Origin: an uncultured Lachnospiraceae bacterium
GTDB taxonomy: Bacteria; Bacillota; Clostridia; Lachnospirales; Lachnospiraceae
Direction of reading: 5' to 3'
DNA: 14,354 bases
Assembly: GCA_910587895.1 (NCBI GenBank)
Contig: CAJUOE010000222.1
Span: forward strand, 1 to 14,354
In this document: positions 7,016 to 12,838 of the stretch, piece by piece
How the letters are laid out: the number at the start of each line of letters is the position of its first letter
Numbering within the stretch: the first letter of the stretch is position 1
Program-made: the position numbers and the translations under genes
Notes under the pieces: model-generated
Seen by the model: only the letters and a program-made list of their open reading frames with translations
Database searches by the model: none
What the model was told of the DNA's origin: nothing

Positions 7016-7259
7016 GAAGAAAAGTTTCCAATCAAAATTCCTTGAAAACATGGGAAAATTGGGTATTACAGCGTGTTTTGTGAATGTTAAAAGGGTATCA
7101 TAAACTATCGTAAGTTATCACAAAATATCACGGCAATTTTGGTAGATATTTGGTACGGATTTTGGTAAGAAATTTTACCAAATTCATTCATGAAAAGTTT
7201 GCTTGTTTATTCACTTGTTTGGAAGGAATGAAGTGTTAAAAGAATATTTGAATGTTTGC
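7016..7259. other. Gene-free junction between chromosome and mobile element, candidate attachment region
   Basis: From the tsf stop the composition drops abruptly to AT-rich and stays so to the end of the window. No coding frame with a ribosome-binding site is seen here. The stretch holds the tandem repeats at 7096-7182 (separate entry) and a pair of CTTGTTT copies 12 bases apart (near 7204 and 7216). Integration downstream of tsf is inferred from composition and from the missing tsf terminator. The other end of the element is not in the window, so no att core duplication can be shown. Confidence 0.45.
7096..7182. repeat. Phased 10-bp TATC repeats followed by TTGGTA repeats
   Basis: TATC occurs at 7096, 7106, 7116 and 7126, exactly 10 bases apart; the decamers read TATCATAAAC, TATCGTAAGT, TATCACAAAA and TATCACGGCA. 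Next come TTGGTA at 7139, 7150 and 7162, and an inverted copy, so that TTTGGTAA (7161-7168) pairs with TTACCAAA (7175-7182). Helically phased short repeats next to an insertion boundary resemble arm-type or accessory binding sites of a phage or ICE integrase. That role is inferred, since no integrase gene is in the window. Confidence 0.7.
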
Positions 7260-7307
7260 ATAGGCGTACATCCTTATAGAAATATGAGTATGTGCGTCTA
7301 TTTTTAT
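7260..7307 (+). terminator. Long terminator hairpin upstream of the phage operon
   Basis: ATAGGCGTACAT (7260-7271) pairs with ATGTGCGTCTAT (7290-7301) with two G-U pairs. After a single C/T mismatch the stem continues as CTTATA/TATGAG around a GAAA loop. TTTTTATG follows. It would stop read-through from rpsB-tsf into the phage genes. A perfect -10 box TATAAT sits at 7315-7320, but no convincing -35 accompanies it, and it would leave only about 12 bases before the ATG at 7339. Confidence 0.7.
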
Positions 7308-7338
7308 GTTCAAATATAATCAGAAAGGATAAGGCATA

Positions 7339-7776
7339 ATGGCAATACACGTAAAAAACATGAAAGAACTTAACAAAGCATTACAGCCAGTAATGAAGGG
7401 TATGGTAGACAAAATGGCAGAGAGGGTATATGAAACGCTGAATTATTTCCTGTTAGACTACTATGCAGGATATGAGCCGTCAAGCTACCAGAGGACAAAA
7501 GATTTCCTCTTTTCAGCAGTGAAAATAGATGCACAGCCATATAAAGGCGGTGTCCGGGCAAGTGTGTATATTGATTATGATTCTCTGAACAGCTATCGAG
7601 AGGTATCTGGCTATCAGGTAGCAAAGTGGAGCAATGAAGGTCTCCATGGCGGCATAGAAGTAGACCATAAGCCGCATGTGTGGGATGACACTATGCGTGA
7701 GACGATAGATAATGGGGAACTTTTAAGATTAGCATTAGAATATCTAAAGAGTAAAGGTTTTTCAGTAAGGATGTAG
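7339..7776 (+). CDS. Hypothetical phage protein, possibly HK97-gp10/tail-completion-like
   Basis: A 145-residue soluble protein with no signal or membrane segment. It starts MAIHVKNMKELNKALQPVMK, has an amphipathic N-terminal helix, then YEPSSYQRTKDFLFSAVKI, a beta-rich middle and a C-terminal helix ending EYLKSKGFSVRM. The order of an N-terminal helix, a Y-x-R-T-x-x-F/L segment and a central Y-D-Y-rich beta region faintly recalls HK97 gp10-type head-tail proteins, but I do not assert it. It sits 15 bases ahead of the small-terminase-like gene and is probably part of the same packaging operon. ATG 7339 is preceded by GAAAGGATAAGG. A gp10-like protein before the terminase would be out of the usual order. 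Confidence 0.6.
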   Translation: MAIHVKNMKELNKALQPVMKGMVDKMAERVYETLNYFLLDYYAGYEPSSYQRTKDFLFSAVKIDAQPYKGGVRASVYIDYDSLNSYREVSGYQVAKWSNEGLHGGIEVDHKPHVWDDTMRETIDNGELLRLALEYLKSKGFSVRM

Positions 7777-7791
7777 AAAGAGGTGGAATCA

Positions 7792-8301
7792 ATGGGAAGA
7801 AAACCGAAAGCAGATAAATCAAATAGTGAATTAAATGATTATGGCAGGCGTGGCACTTCACAGGAAAAAAGTGTTCTTATGTCATTAAAAGATATGGTAA
7901 AGACTGACGGGAAAGTCTATTACATATTGTGGAAGTATGCGCCTGACCTGTTGCCAAAGAACACATTGGAGAACCCGATTAAAACATTTGAGGATTTGAC
8001 AGCGGCATATGAGTGTATCAAGCCGGATCAGCGTATCTGTGAGAATTATCTCATGGAAGAGAATGTACAAAAGGCGGTCAAGTGGCTAAGAAGCCGACAA
8101 CACGCGCAAAAGATGTTTGATTTATACGATGAGTTTTGTAAAAAGGCGGCTACGGGTGACGTACAGGCATTTAAAGCCGTGTTAGAGTTTGGAGATAAAT
8201 ATTTATCCGATACAAAAGAAGCAGAATTGTTGAAAGTTCTCCACAATGTAAATCTGAATAGTGATGATGAAGAGGAAGATGATTTCTCTTTTGAGGAATA
8301 A
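7792..8301 (+). CDS. Probable phage terminase small subunit
   Basis: A 169-residue protein lying directly before a clear large terminase, which is the main reason for the call. Its N-terminus is polar and basic (MGRKPKADKSN). The middle is helical, with a possible DNA-contacting helical segment around VLMSLKDMVKTDGKVYYIL. The C-terminus is very acidic (NSDDEEEDDFSFEE), as expected for a small terminase tail that contacts the large subunit. Small terminases recognise phage DNA and start packaging. I use ATG 7792, with AGAGGTGG (7780-7787) as ribosome-binding site, over the in-frame GTG at 7783, which is inside that site. No catalytic motif is expected. A terminator-like hairpin separates it from the large terminase gene. 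Confidence 0.6.
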   Translation: MGRKPKADKSNSELNDYGRRGTSQEKSVLMSLKDMVKTDGKVYYILWKYAPDLLPKNTLENPIKTFEDLTAAYECIKPDQRICENYLMEENVQKAVKWLRSRQHAQKMFDLYDEFCKKAATGDVQAFKAVLEFGDKYLSDTKEAELLKVLHNVNLNSDDEEEDDFSFEE

Positions 8302-8303
8302 AC

Positions 8304-8329
8304 GTGCCAGATTGGCACCTTTTTATTTT
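8304..8329 (+). terminator. Terminator-like hairpin between small and large terminase genes
   Basis: GTGCCA (8304-8309), loop GAT, TGGCAC (8313-8318), followed by CTTTTTATTTT. It lies three bases after the stop of the small terminase gene and 33 bases before the large terminase start. It could limit large-terminase expression unless transcription is antiterminated. Confidence 0.65.
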
Positions 8330-8350
8330 CAGTTAGAAGGAAGGTGAAGT

Positions 8351-9910
8351 ATGACAGACAAAGAAAAACTGGAAATAATCGCAAAAGACCCTATCTTATG
8401 GATGGAAACATTTGTTTCTGTTCCTGATAAGACTGGTAGGGTTGTAAAAATGAAACTGACTCCAGAACAAAGATGGTTAATAAAACATAAACAAAAATAC
8501 AATATTGTGTTAAAAAGCAGACAGCTTGGGATTTCAACGGTAGCAAACTGTTACTCCTTATGGCTTGCGCTTACAAGACCAAATATAACATGTTTGATGA
8601 TGTCATATTGTGATGATAGTTGTAGGGAAGTCTTTGGTAAGTTAAGAGGGATTTATGATAATCTCCCTGATTTTGTAAAGCTAAAAGAAACAGCGAATAA
8701 TAGGACATCATTAGCTTTTGAAAATGGTTCAAAAATTGTTGTCGCTATTTGCGGTACCCGTGACAAGGCAAGAGGATCAACGCTTGCATTTTGCCATATG
8801 TCAGAAGTAGGTTTGATGAATGAACATCTTGAATCACAGCTTATAGCGATCGAACAGGCTTTAGCTCCTGGGGGATGTATCATCCAGGAATCTACAGCGA
8901 AAGGACTGAATTTTTTCCATGATGAATGGCAAGCGGCAGTAGCAAAAGAAAATGTCTATAAACCATTCTTTTTCCCTTGGTATAAAGACCGTAGAATGTT
9001 TACTGATGAATATAAAGAATTTTCAGAAATGTATATTGCGAGAAATGGAAAATATCTGACAGAAGAAGAACTAGACGAAGAAGAACAATGGTTATATGAA
9101 AAAGGTACGACATTACAAATGCTTATGTGGCGTAGGATAAAGATTTTACTTAGAGGTAAAGAGGCATTTATGCAGGAGTTCCCGTCAACACCTACAGAAG
9201 CATTCCTCAATTCTGATGGTGCTAATATCTTTGATATCAAGTGTATTCATGAAAGGCTTATCAATATTGATAAGTATGCAAAAGTCTTACAGATTCCTAA
9301 AAACATATCCCCTATATTAAAACAGAATAAGCAGTATTTGAAAATATGGAAATATCCTGTCGGCGGAGAACGTTACTATATCGGTTGTGACGGCGCGGAG
9401 GGCTTGGCAGGAGATCACGATTATTCCGTGATTGAAGTATTGGATTCGGACGGGTTCCAATGCGCGGAATTTAGGACTAACCGCATAAAGCCGTACATCT
9501 TCTCTGAAATCTTACATGAAATGGCATTGTACTATAATAATGCGCTCCTATGTATTGAACGTGCAAGCGCAGGAATCACCATTATTGAGAAGATAAGGGA
9601 CACTTACAAATATGTGAACATGATGCGTTATAAATCTTTTGATGCAAAGGGTAAGACGGTCAGGAAGTGGGGATGGGAAACCTCACAGAGCAGTAAACCT
9701 AAGATGATAAACAGTTTCGTTGAATTATTTGAAACAGGCGGTATGTGCGTCAATTCCAAAGAACTGTTAAAAGAAATGAAATTATTCCAGTCGGTAGACG
9801 GTAAGATGTGTGCTATCTCAGGGCATGACGATTGTGTTATGGCTATGGCACTTGCGATTGTCGCTATGATCAACCGTGTACATTATGGCAGACCATTGAA
9901 GAAAGGATAA
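8351..9910 (+). CDS. Phage terminase large subunit
   Basis: A 519-residue ATP-driven DNA-packaging motor with a C-terminal nuclease that cuts the concatemer. The ATPase half shows a Walker-A-like KSRQLGIST at residues 55-63 and a Walker-B-like segment LAFCHMSEV at 145-153, with the likely catalytic Glu at 152. The nuclease half has the three expected acidic positions of an RNase H-like fold: D347 in IGCDGAEG, E403 in CIERAS and D493/D494 in SGHDDCVMA. Length is normal for the family and the frame is intact, so the protein could be active. ATG 8351 follows AAGGAAGGTG. The gene uses AT-rich codons throughout, apart from a short GC-richer patch around 9360-9420 covering the first nuclease motif. 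It would act with the portal encoded at 10545-11978. Confidence 0.95.
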   Translation: MTDKEKLEIIAKDPILWMETFVSVPDKTGRVVKMKLTPEQRWLIKHKQKYNIVLKSRQLGISTVANCYSLWLALTRPNITCLMMSYCDDSCREVFGKLRGIYDNLPDFVKLKETANNRTSLAFENGSKIVVAICGTRDKARGSTLAFCHMSEVGLMNEHLESQLIAIEQALAPGGCIIQESTAKGLNFFHDEWQAAVAKENVYKPFFFPWYKDRRMFTDEYKEFSEMYIARNGKYLTEEELDEEEQWLYEKGTTLQMLMWRRIKILLRGKEAFMQEFPSTPTEAFLNSDGANIFDIKCIHERLINIDKYAKVLQIPKNISPILKQNKQYLKIWKYPVGGERYYIGCDGAEGLAGDHDYSVIEVLDSDGFQCAEFRTNRIKPYIFSEILHEMALYYNNALLCIERASAGITIIEKIRDTYKYVNMMRYKSFDAKGKTVRKWGWETSQSSKPKMINSFVELFETGGMCVNSKELLKEMKLFQSVDGKMCAISGHDDCVMAMALAIVAMINRVHYGRPLKKG

Positions 9911-9917
9911 ACAAATT

Positions 9918-10310
9918 ATGTGGTATGAAGTTGAATTAATTAGAATGGTAAATATTGAGACAGACAGTGAGTTTAAGGCTCCGGCAATACAGAAATTATG
10001 TCGAATGGAATCTTTTGAGTTCGATAAGGATTGTGAGGGTACTATTCGGAAATTCTTACAGGACAATTTTATGCAGGACGGATATTATCTTGTAGTCGGA
10101 GAGAGTGACGGTGGATTCCCGGAAGTCAGGGCAGTATGTAATTATTCGCATGGTTCAACACACTTTTATTTTCCGGGTGATGAATGGCAGGAGAAATACA
10201 AAGCTGCCGTTAATCCTGTAGAACTGCCTATCAGATGTTTTACAGGAGTAAATAAAAAGGCAAGATTAGATAATTATGTAGAAAAGGATTTAGAAGAAGA
10301 TGCAGTATGA
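9918..10310 (+). CDS. Hypothetical phage protein between terminase and portal
   Basis: A 130-residue protein that I do not recognise. It is soluble, mixed alpha/beta and acidic, with a central stretch DGYYLVVGESDGGFPEVRAV followed by YSHGSTHFYFPGDEW. There are no membrane segments or known catalytic motifs. The first ATG at 9918 has AAAGGA (9903-9908) upstream. It starts 7 bases after the large terminase and overlaps the next gene by 11 bases, so it is part of the same tightly packed operon. Small accessory genes at this position vary among phages. The function is unknown. Confidence 0.65.
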   Translation: MWYEVELIRMVNIETDSEFKAPAIQKLCRMESFEFDKDCEGTIRKFLQDNFMQDGYYLVVGESDGGFPEVRAVCNYSHGSTHFYFPGDEWQEKYKAAVNPVELPIRCFTGVNKKARLDNYVEKDLEEDAV

Positions 10311-10548
10311 AGAATATAGAAACATAATCATGTCTGGAATGGTGGAGTACGTCAACAATGGCGGCTCCACTTTTCATATCGGAAATGCGGTAAAAGAATA
10401 CTTCTTTGAGTATGACAATGAACTTTTACCCCATGACGATAAAGAATTTCTGACAAATAAAGCTGTACAGGCGATTGATAAGCATAAACCCCTTCCAGAC
10501 GGGATAAGGCTTGTACGGTGCGTTTGGCATGGAAGGAGAGTACAATGA
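10300..10548 (+). CDS. Small hypothetical phage protein upstream of portal
   Basis: An 82-residue protein that I do not recognise. It starts MQYEEYRNIIMSGMVEYVNN and ends in a basic stretch. It overlaps the previous gene by 11 bases (10300-10310), and its TGA overlaps the portal ATG as ATGA at 10545-10548; such coupling on both sides supports real translation. Its own ribosome-binding site is poor, so it probably relies on coupling to the upstream gene. It has no membrane segment and no recognisable domain. Confidence 0.6.
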   Translation: MQYEEYRNIIMSGMVEYVNNGGSTFHIGNAVKEYFFEYDNELLPHDDKEFLTNKAVQAIDKHKPLPDGIRLVRCVWHGRRVQ

Positions 10549-11978
10549 AGAACCCCTTTTCAAGATTATTTCATAGAGACAGACGAAAGGAATATAAGAT
10601 AATGCAGAATAGATCAGATTTAACTTGGTATCAGGATGAAATCCGTAAAACAGAACATATGCAGAGAATCAATATGGTATCGGATATTGACAGTTATTTG
10701 CTACGGGAACATAAAGTGTTGCAAAGACCAAATTTCAATTTTAAAGATAAAGAATTTCAGACTGCCAAAATCATCTTGCAGACTGTAAAAACCATTATAA
10801 ATTTTCATACCAGTTATACAGTCGGGAACCCCATTTCCTTTACGGGCGATAAGGGATTGGTAGAACTTATTGAACGTGTATACCGCAAAGGGCAGTTCAC
10901 AAAGCAGGATTATGAAATCACGACTCAGCTTTTAAAATATGGTAATGCGTGGGAATACATATATTTACAGGATGATAAGATTAAATCCAAAGTATTTATC
11001 AATGATGAATGTTACCCCTGTTATGATGATAAGGGAAATTATTATGCGTTCATTGAATATTGGAGAGATAAAGACAGTGGTGCAGAATACCATACGATTT
11101 ATTATCCTGATAAGGTGGAAACGTATGTTGATAATGAATTAGTTGATACACATAAAAATCTTACAGGCTTACCCATTCATTACAAATCTATGGTTCCGTC
11201 TGCATATACACAGTTTGGGGAACCTTTTATTAATGACCTTATCCCCATAATCGATCAAGTAGAGAATTTATTATCAAAACTTGATGATGCGGTTTCAAAT
11301 CTCTCAATGAACCCCATCGGTGTTCTGACTGGATTATCAACAGTAGATGAAATGATTGATAGTAATATGGTGGGTGCGTGTGTCCAGTTAGCGGAGGGTG
11401 ATTTTAAGTATGCAACTGTCACTATGGATCATGCTAATATCAAACAGGAACTTGATTCACTCCTTATGCAGTTCTATGGTATTGCCTGTGTCCCGGCTTC
11501 AGTGCTTGGTCAGTCAAATGTGGCGAACGTATCAGAAGTTTCACTTTCCATGCTGTTTAACTCTACTGACAATGTAGCAAGACAGAATATGTTTGCACTG
11601 AAAGAAGGATTTGCGGTCAGATGGGAATATATGAGAAAGTTATTGGCATTACAGGGAACCCCTATAAAGGATGAGTTGTTTGATACTTTGGATTGCAGTT
11701 TTAATGTGAACAGACCAGTAGATACAGAATCCGCTATGAAGGAAATGTTATGGCAGCGTAATATGGGTGCTATCTCTAAGCAGACGATTATTGAGAATAG
11801 CAAGCATACCCCTAATACCGCATTGGAATTGGAACGGATTAAGGCTGAAGAAGATGAAGAAATGGAACAGGTGAAAAATGCGGATGAATTACAAGGGAAT
11901 GGTAGCGGAGATAATATCCCCTCTGGTGATGGTGGGGAATCGAAAGAAAATGTTGACGTAAAAACCCCATCGGTGTAA
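10545..11978 (+). CDS. Phage portal protein (SPP1 gp6 type)
   Basis: A 477-residue portal protein, the dodecameric channel at one capsid vertex through which the terminase pumps DNA. Features of the SPP1-gp6-like family include an N-terminal helical part with HKVLQRPNFNFKDKEFQTAK and FHTSYTVGNPISF (the YxxGxPI segment) and a beta-rich wing with YGNAWEYIYLQDDK. The central helices read GEPFINDLIPIIDQVE and LLSKLDDAVSNLSMNP, and the core helix contains LFNSTDNVARQNM. The last 50 residues are acidic and low in complexity. ATG 10545 is chosen because GGAAGGAGAG (10531-10540) precedes it; an in-frame ATG at 10518 lies inside the previous gene. It is the last gene of the operon. The expected protease, scaffold and capsid genes do not follow. 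Confidence 0.9.
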   Translation: MKNPFSRLFHRDRRKEYKIMQNRSDLTWYQDEIRKTEHMQRINMVSDIDSYLLREHKVLQRPNFNFKDKEFQTAKIILQTVKTIINFHTSYTVGNPISFTGDKGLVELIERVYRKGQFTKQDYEITTQLLKYGNAWEYIYLQDDKIKSKVFINDECYPCYDDKGNYYAFIEYWRDKDSGAEYHTIYYPDKVETYVDNELVDTHKNLTGLPIHYKSMVPSAYTQFGEPFINDLIPIIDQVENLLSKLDDAVSNLSMNPIGVLTGLSTVDEMIDSNMVGACVQLAEGDFKYATVTMDHANIKQELDSLLMQFYGIACVPASVLGQSNVANVSEVSLSMLFNSTDNVARQNMFALKEGFAVRWEYMRKLLALQGTPIKDELFDTLDCSFNVNRPVDTESAMKEMLWQRNMGAISKQTIIENSKHTPNTALELERIKAEEDEEMEQVKNADELQGNGSGDNIPSGDGGESKENVDVKTPSV

Positions 11979-11989
11979 GATTGGATTAT

Positions 11990-12015
11990 AAAAAATAGGG
12001 ATGTCGAAACATCCC
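11990..12015 (-). terminator. Intrinsic terminator on the minus strand, end of the toxin transcript
   Basis: On the minus strand GGGATGT (12015-12009), loop TTCG and ACATCCC (12004-11998) are followed by TATTTTTT (11997-11990). Read on the plus strand the same hairpin has no T tract, so it works mainly for minus-strand transcripts. The only minus-strand gene feeding it is the small hydrophobic peptide gene at 12270-12187. Confidence 0.75.
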
Positions 12016-12033
12016 CATTTCCTAAACTGCCAC

Positions 12034-12062
12034 TTGAAAACCAACAGTGGATAGTTTATAAT
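12034..12062 (+). promoter_or_regulatory. Strong promoter of the antisense RNA
   Basis: TTGAAA (12034-12039), a 17-base spacer and TATAAT (12057-12062) match sigma-A consensus at 5 of 6 and 6 of 6. Transcription should start near 12069. The spacer lies in a loop of the inverted repeat AAACT-G-CCACT (12024-12034) with AGTGG-AT-AGTTT (12046-12057). No protein start lies downstream before the terminator at 12146-12180, so the promoter most likely drives a small RNA. Confidence 0.7.
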
Positions 12063-12068
12063 CAGTAT

Positions 12069-12183
12069 AGAAGGTAACGGAGATTTTGGAACGTCCCCAT
12101 TACCCCAGACGGAAACTTGTTGCGAAACAATAAGTAACACAATGTAAGCTATCCCCTATGGCGAGTAGAGGATAGCTTTTTTC
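12069..12183 (+). ncRNA. Candidate antisense RNA antitoxin
   Basis: A small RNA of about 115 nt is bounded by the near-consensus promoter at 12034-12062 and the terminator at 12146-12180. It can fold through GGTAA with TTACC (near 12073 and 12101) and TTGTT with AACAA around a GCGA loop. It lies wholly opposite the 3' untranslated part of the minus-strand transcript that carries the toxin-like peptide gene (stop at 12187), ending four bases before that stop. This is the layout of type I antitoxins such as RatA and SR4, which pair with the toxin mRNA 3' region. The RNA ends are inferred, not observed. Confidence 0.6.
12146..12182 (+). terminator. Intrinsic terminator of the antisense RNA and of portal read-through
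   Basis: AAGCTATCC (12146-12154) pairs with GGATAGCTT (12170-12178), extended by CTA/TAG pairs after one mismatch, and TTTTTT follows. It ends the small RNA and would also stop transcripts coming from the packaging operon. Confidence 0.85.
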
Positions 12184-12186
12184 TGT

Positions 12187-12270
12187 CTATTTACGGTTGT
12201 TGTGATTATCTATGTAAGCTAAAGCGGCGAATACCACTAATAGCAGTGTCAAAACTTCTAACGTGTCCAT
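12187..12270 (-). CDS. Small hydrophobic toxin-like peptide (holin-like/TxpA-type)
   Basis: A 27-residue peptide. It starts MDTLEVLTLLLVVFAALAYI, a single membrane helix, and ends with a polar DNHNNRK tail. Short peptides with a few polar residues, one membrane helix and a charged N/R/K-rich tail are typical of type I toxins of Firmicutes (the holin-like toxin, TxpA and Fst kind), which damage the cell membrane when made in excess. ATG at 12270 is preceded by AAAGGGGG (12282-12275), a very strong ribosome-binding site that is folded into a hairpin. A long 3' untranslated region runs to the terminator at 12015-11990 and is covered by the convergent small RNA. A weak -35/-10 pair on the minus strand (TTATAT 12375-12370, TATGAT 12352-12347, spacer 17) could start it. 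The family match is by pattern only. Confidence 0.6.
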   Translation of the reverse strand: MDTLEVLTLLLVVFAALAYIDNHNNRK

Positions 12271-12274
12271 AGAA

Positions 12275-12298
12275 CCCCCTTTCCGTTTCCGAAAAGGG
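12275..12298 (-). promoter_or_regulatory. Hairpin hiding the toxin ribosome-binding site
   Basis: On the minus strand CCCTTTTC (12298-12291), loop GGAAAC and GGAAAGGG (12284-12277) form an 8-bp stem with one G-U pair. The 3' arm contains most of the Shine-Dalgarno sequence of the peptide gene starting at 12270. Sequestration of the ribosome-binding site is a common safeguard of type I toxin mRNAs. Confidence 0.6.
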
Positions 12299-12322
12299 CA
12301 ACCGAGGAACTATCCCCATACT

Positions 12323-12590
12323 GTCTATACTGACTAAGGATATTTTATCATATTGTGTCGGATATTGCTATATAATTATCCCCATTTTCGTATTTTCGTA
12401 TATCAAAAATAGGAATGATTGCTGATTTTAGAATGGGGTGTTTTCGATAGAAAAACAGAAGTTTGCGCTTGACGGACACTTGGAAATGATTGAATTTGTG
12501 TGGGATTTTACCCCATTTGGGATAGGTGGGAGTTGGGATTGTTGGAGGGTGGGGAGGGGTGTAAACTTTGTGGAAATAGTTAGTATAGAC
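12323..12590. repeat. Inverted 14-bp repeat, arms 240 bases apart
   Basis: GTCTATACTGACTA (12323-12336) matches the reverse complement of TAGTTAGTATAGAC (12577-12590) at 13 of 14 positions. The left arm also contains a tandem ATACTG-TCT/ATACTG-ACT duplication. Each arm lies within 15 bases of an ATCCCCAT octamer. The arms frame a gene-poor block and may be binding sites for a recombinase or initiator. Confidence 0.5.
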
Positions 12591-12783
12591 TAATCAAAAT
12601 TTATCCCCATTTTTGACATTTAGAAATTGGATGAAAAATTGTGTAAAAATTCAAGTGTTCAATCTGGACACTTGAAAAATACCCTATTGATTTATCGGAA
12701 AATCCCCCATATCTACCAAATCCCCATAATGGACAACAGGCAACTGGAAAGTGTTCGTAAATTATCCCCTTTGCAGAGCATAC
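12391..12783. other. Gene-poor stretch with hairpins
   Basis: No convincing gene is present. A 51-codon frame from a GTG at 12438 to 12593 and a 60-codon frame at 12627-12809 both lack ribosome-binding sites and recognisable content. Structure is present: TTCAAGTGT (12650-12658) pairs with ACACTTGAA (12668-12676), and GGACACTTG occurs twice in direct orientation (12474-12482, 12666-12674). With the ATCCCCAT octamers, this looks like a regulatory or replication/transfer region rather than coding DNA. Confidence 0.4.
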
Positions 12784-12814
12784 AAAAAAAGACACCCATA
12801 TTTCTATGAGTGCC
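12784..12814 (-). terminator. Intrinsic terminator of the recombinase gene
   Basis: On the minus strand GGCACTCATA (12814-12805), loop GAAA and TATGGGTGTC (12800-12791) form a 10-bp stem with two G-U pairs, followed by TTTTTTT (12790-12784). It lies 25 bases after the stop of the recombinase gene. The ATAGAAATATG core is shared with the hairpin at 7260-7301. Confidence 0.85.
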
Positions 12815-12838
12815 TTAATCTGTTTATGGTAATATGGT

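Larger units (their letters stand above)
12011..12727. repeat. Dispersed ATCCCCAT octamers in the gene-poor region
   Basis: Exact ATCCCCAT occurs at 12011, 12312, 12378, 12603 and 12720, all in the same orientation. Near matches are GTCCCCAT (12093), ATCCCCTAT (12151) and ATCCCCCAT (12702). One further exact copy is in the portal gene (11241). Five copies in about 700 bases of AT-rich DNA is more than expected by chance. They could be protein-binding sites, such as replication iterons, or a compositional habit of the element. Confidence 0.5.

Noticed and set aside
7096..7135. CRISPR array from the 10-bp TATC repeats
   Set aside because: Units are only 10 bases with no spacers, and no cas genes are present.
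12438..12593. 51-codon ORF from a GTG, ending at one arm of the 14-bp inverted repeat
   Set aside because: No ribosome-binding site, unusual Trp/Gly-rich content and no recognisable family; it could be chance.
12627..12809. 60-codon ORF on the plus strand
   Set aside because: No ribosome-binding site, low-quality composition, and it runs into the recombinase terminator.
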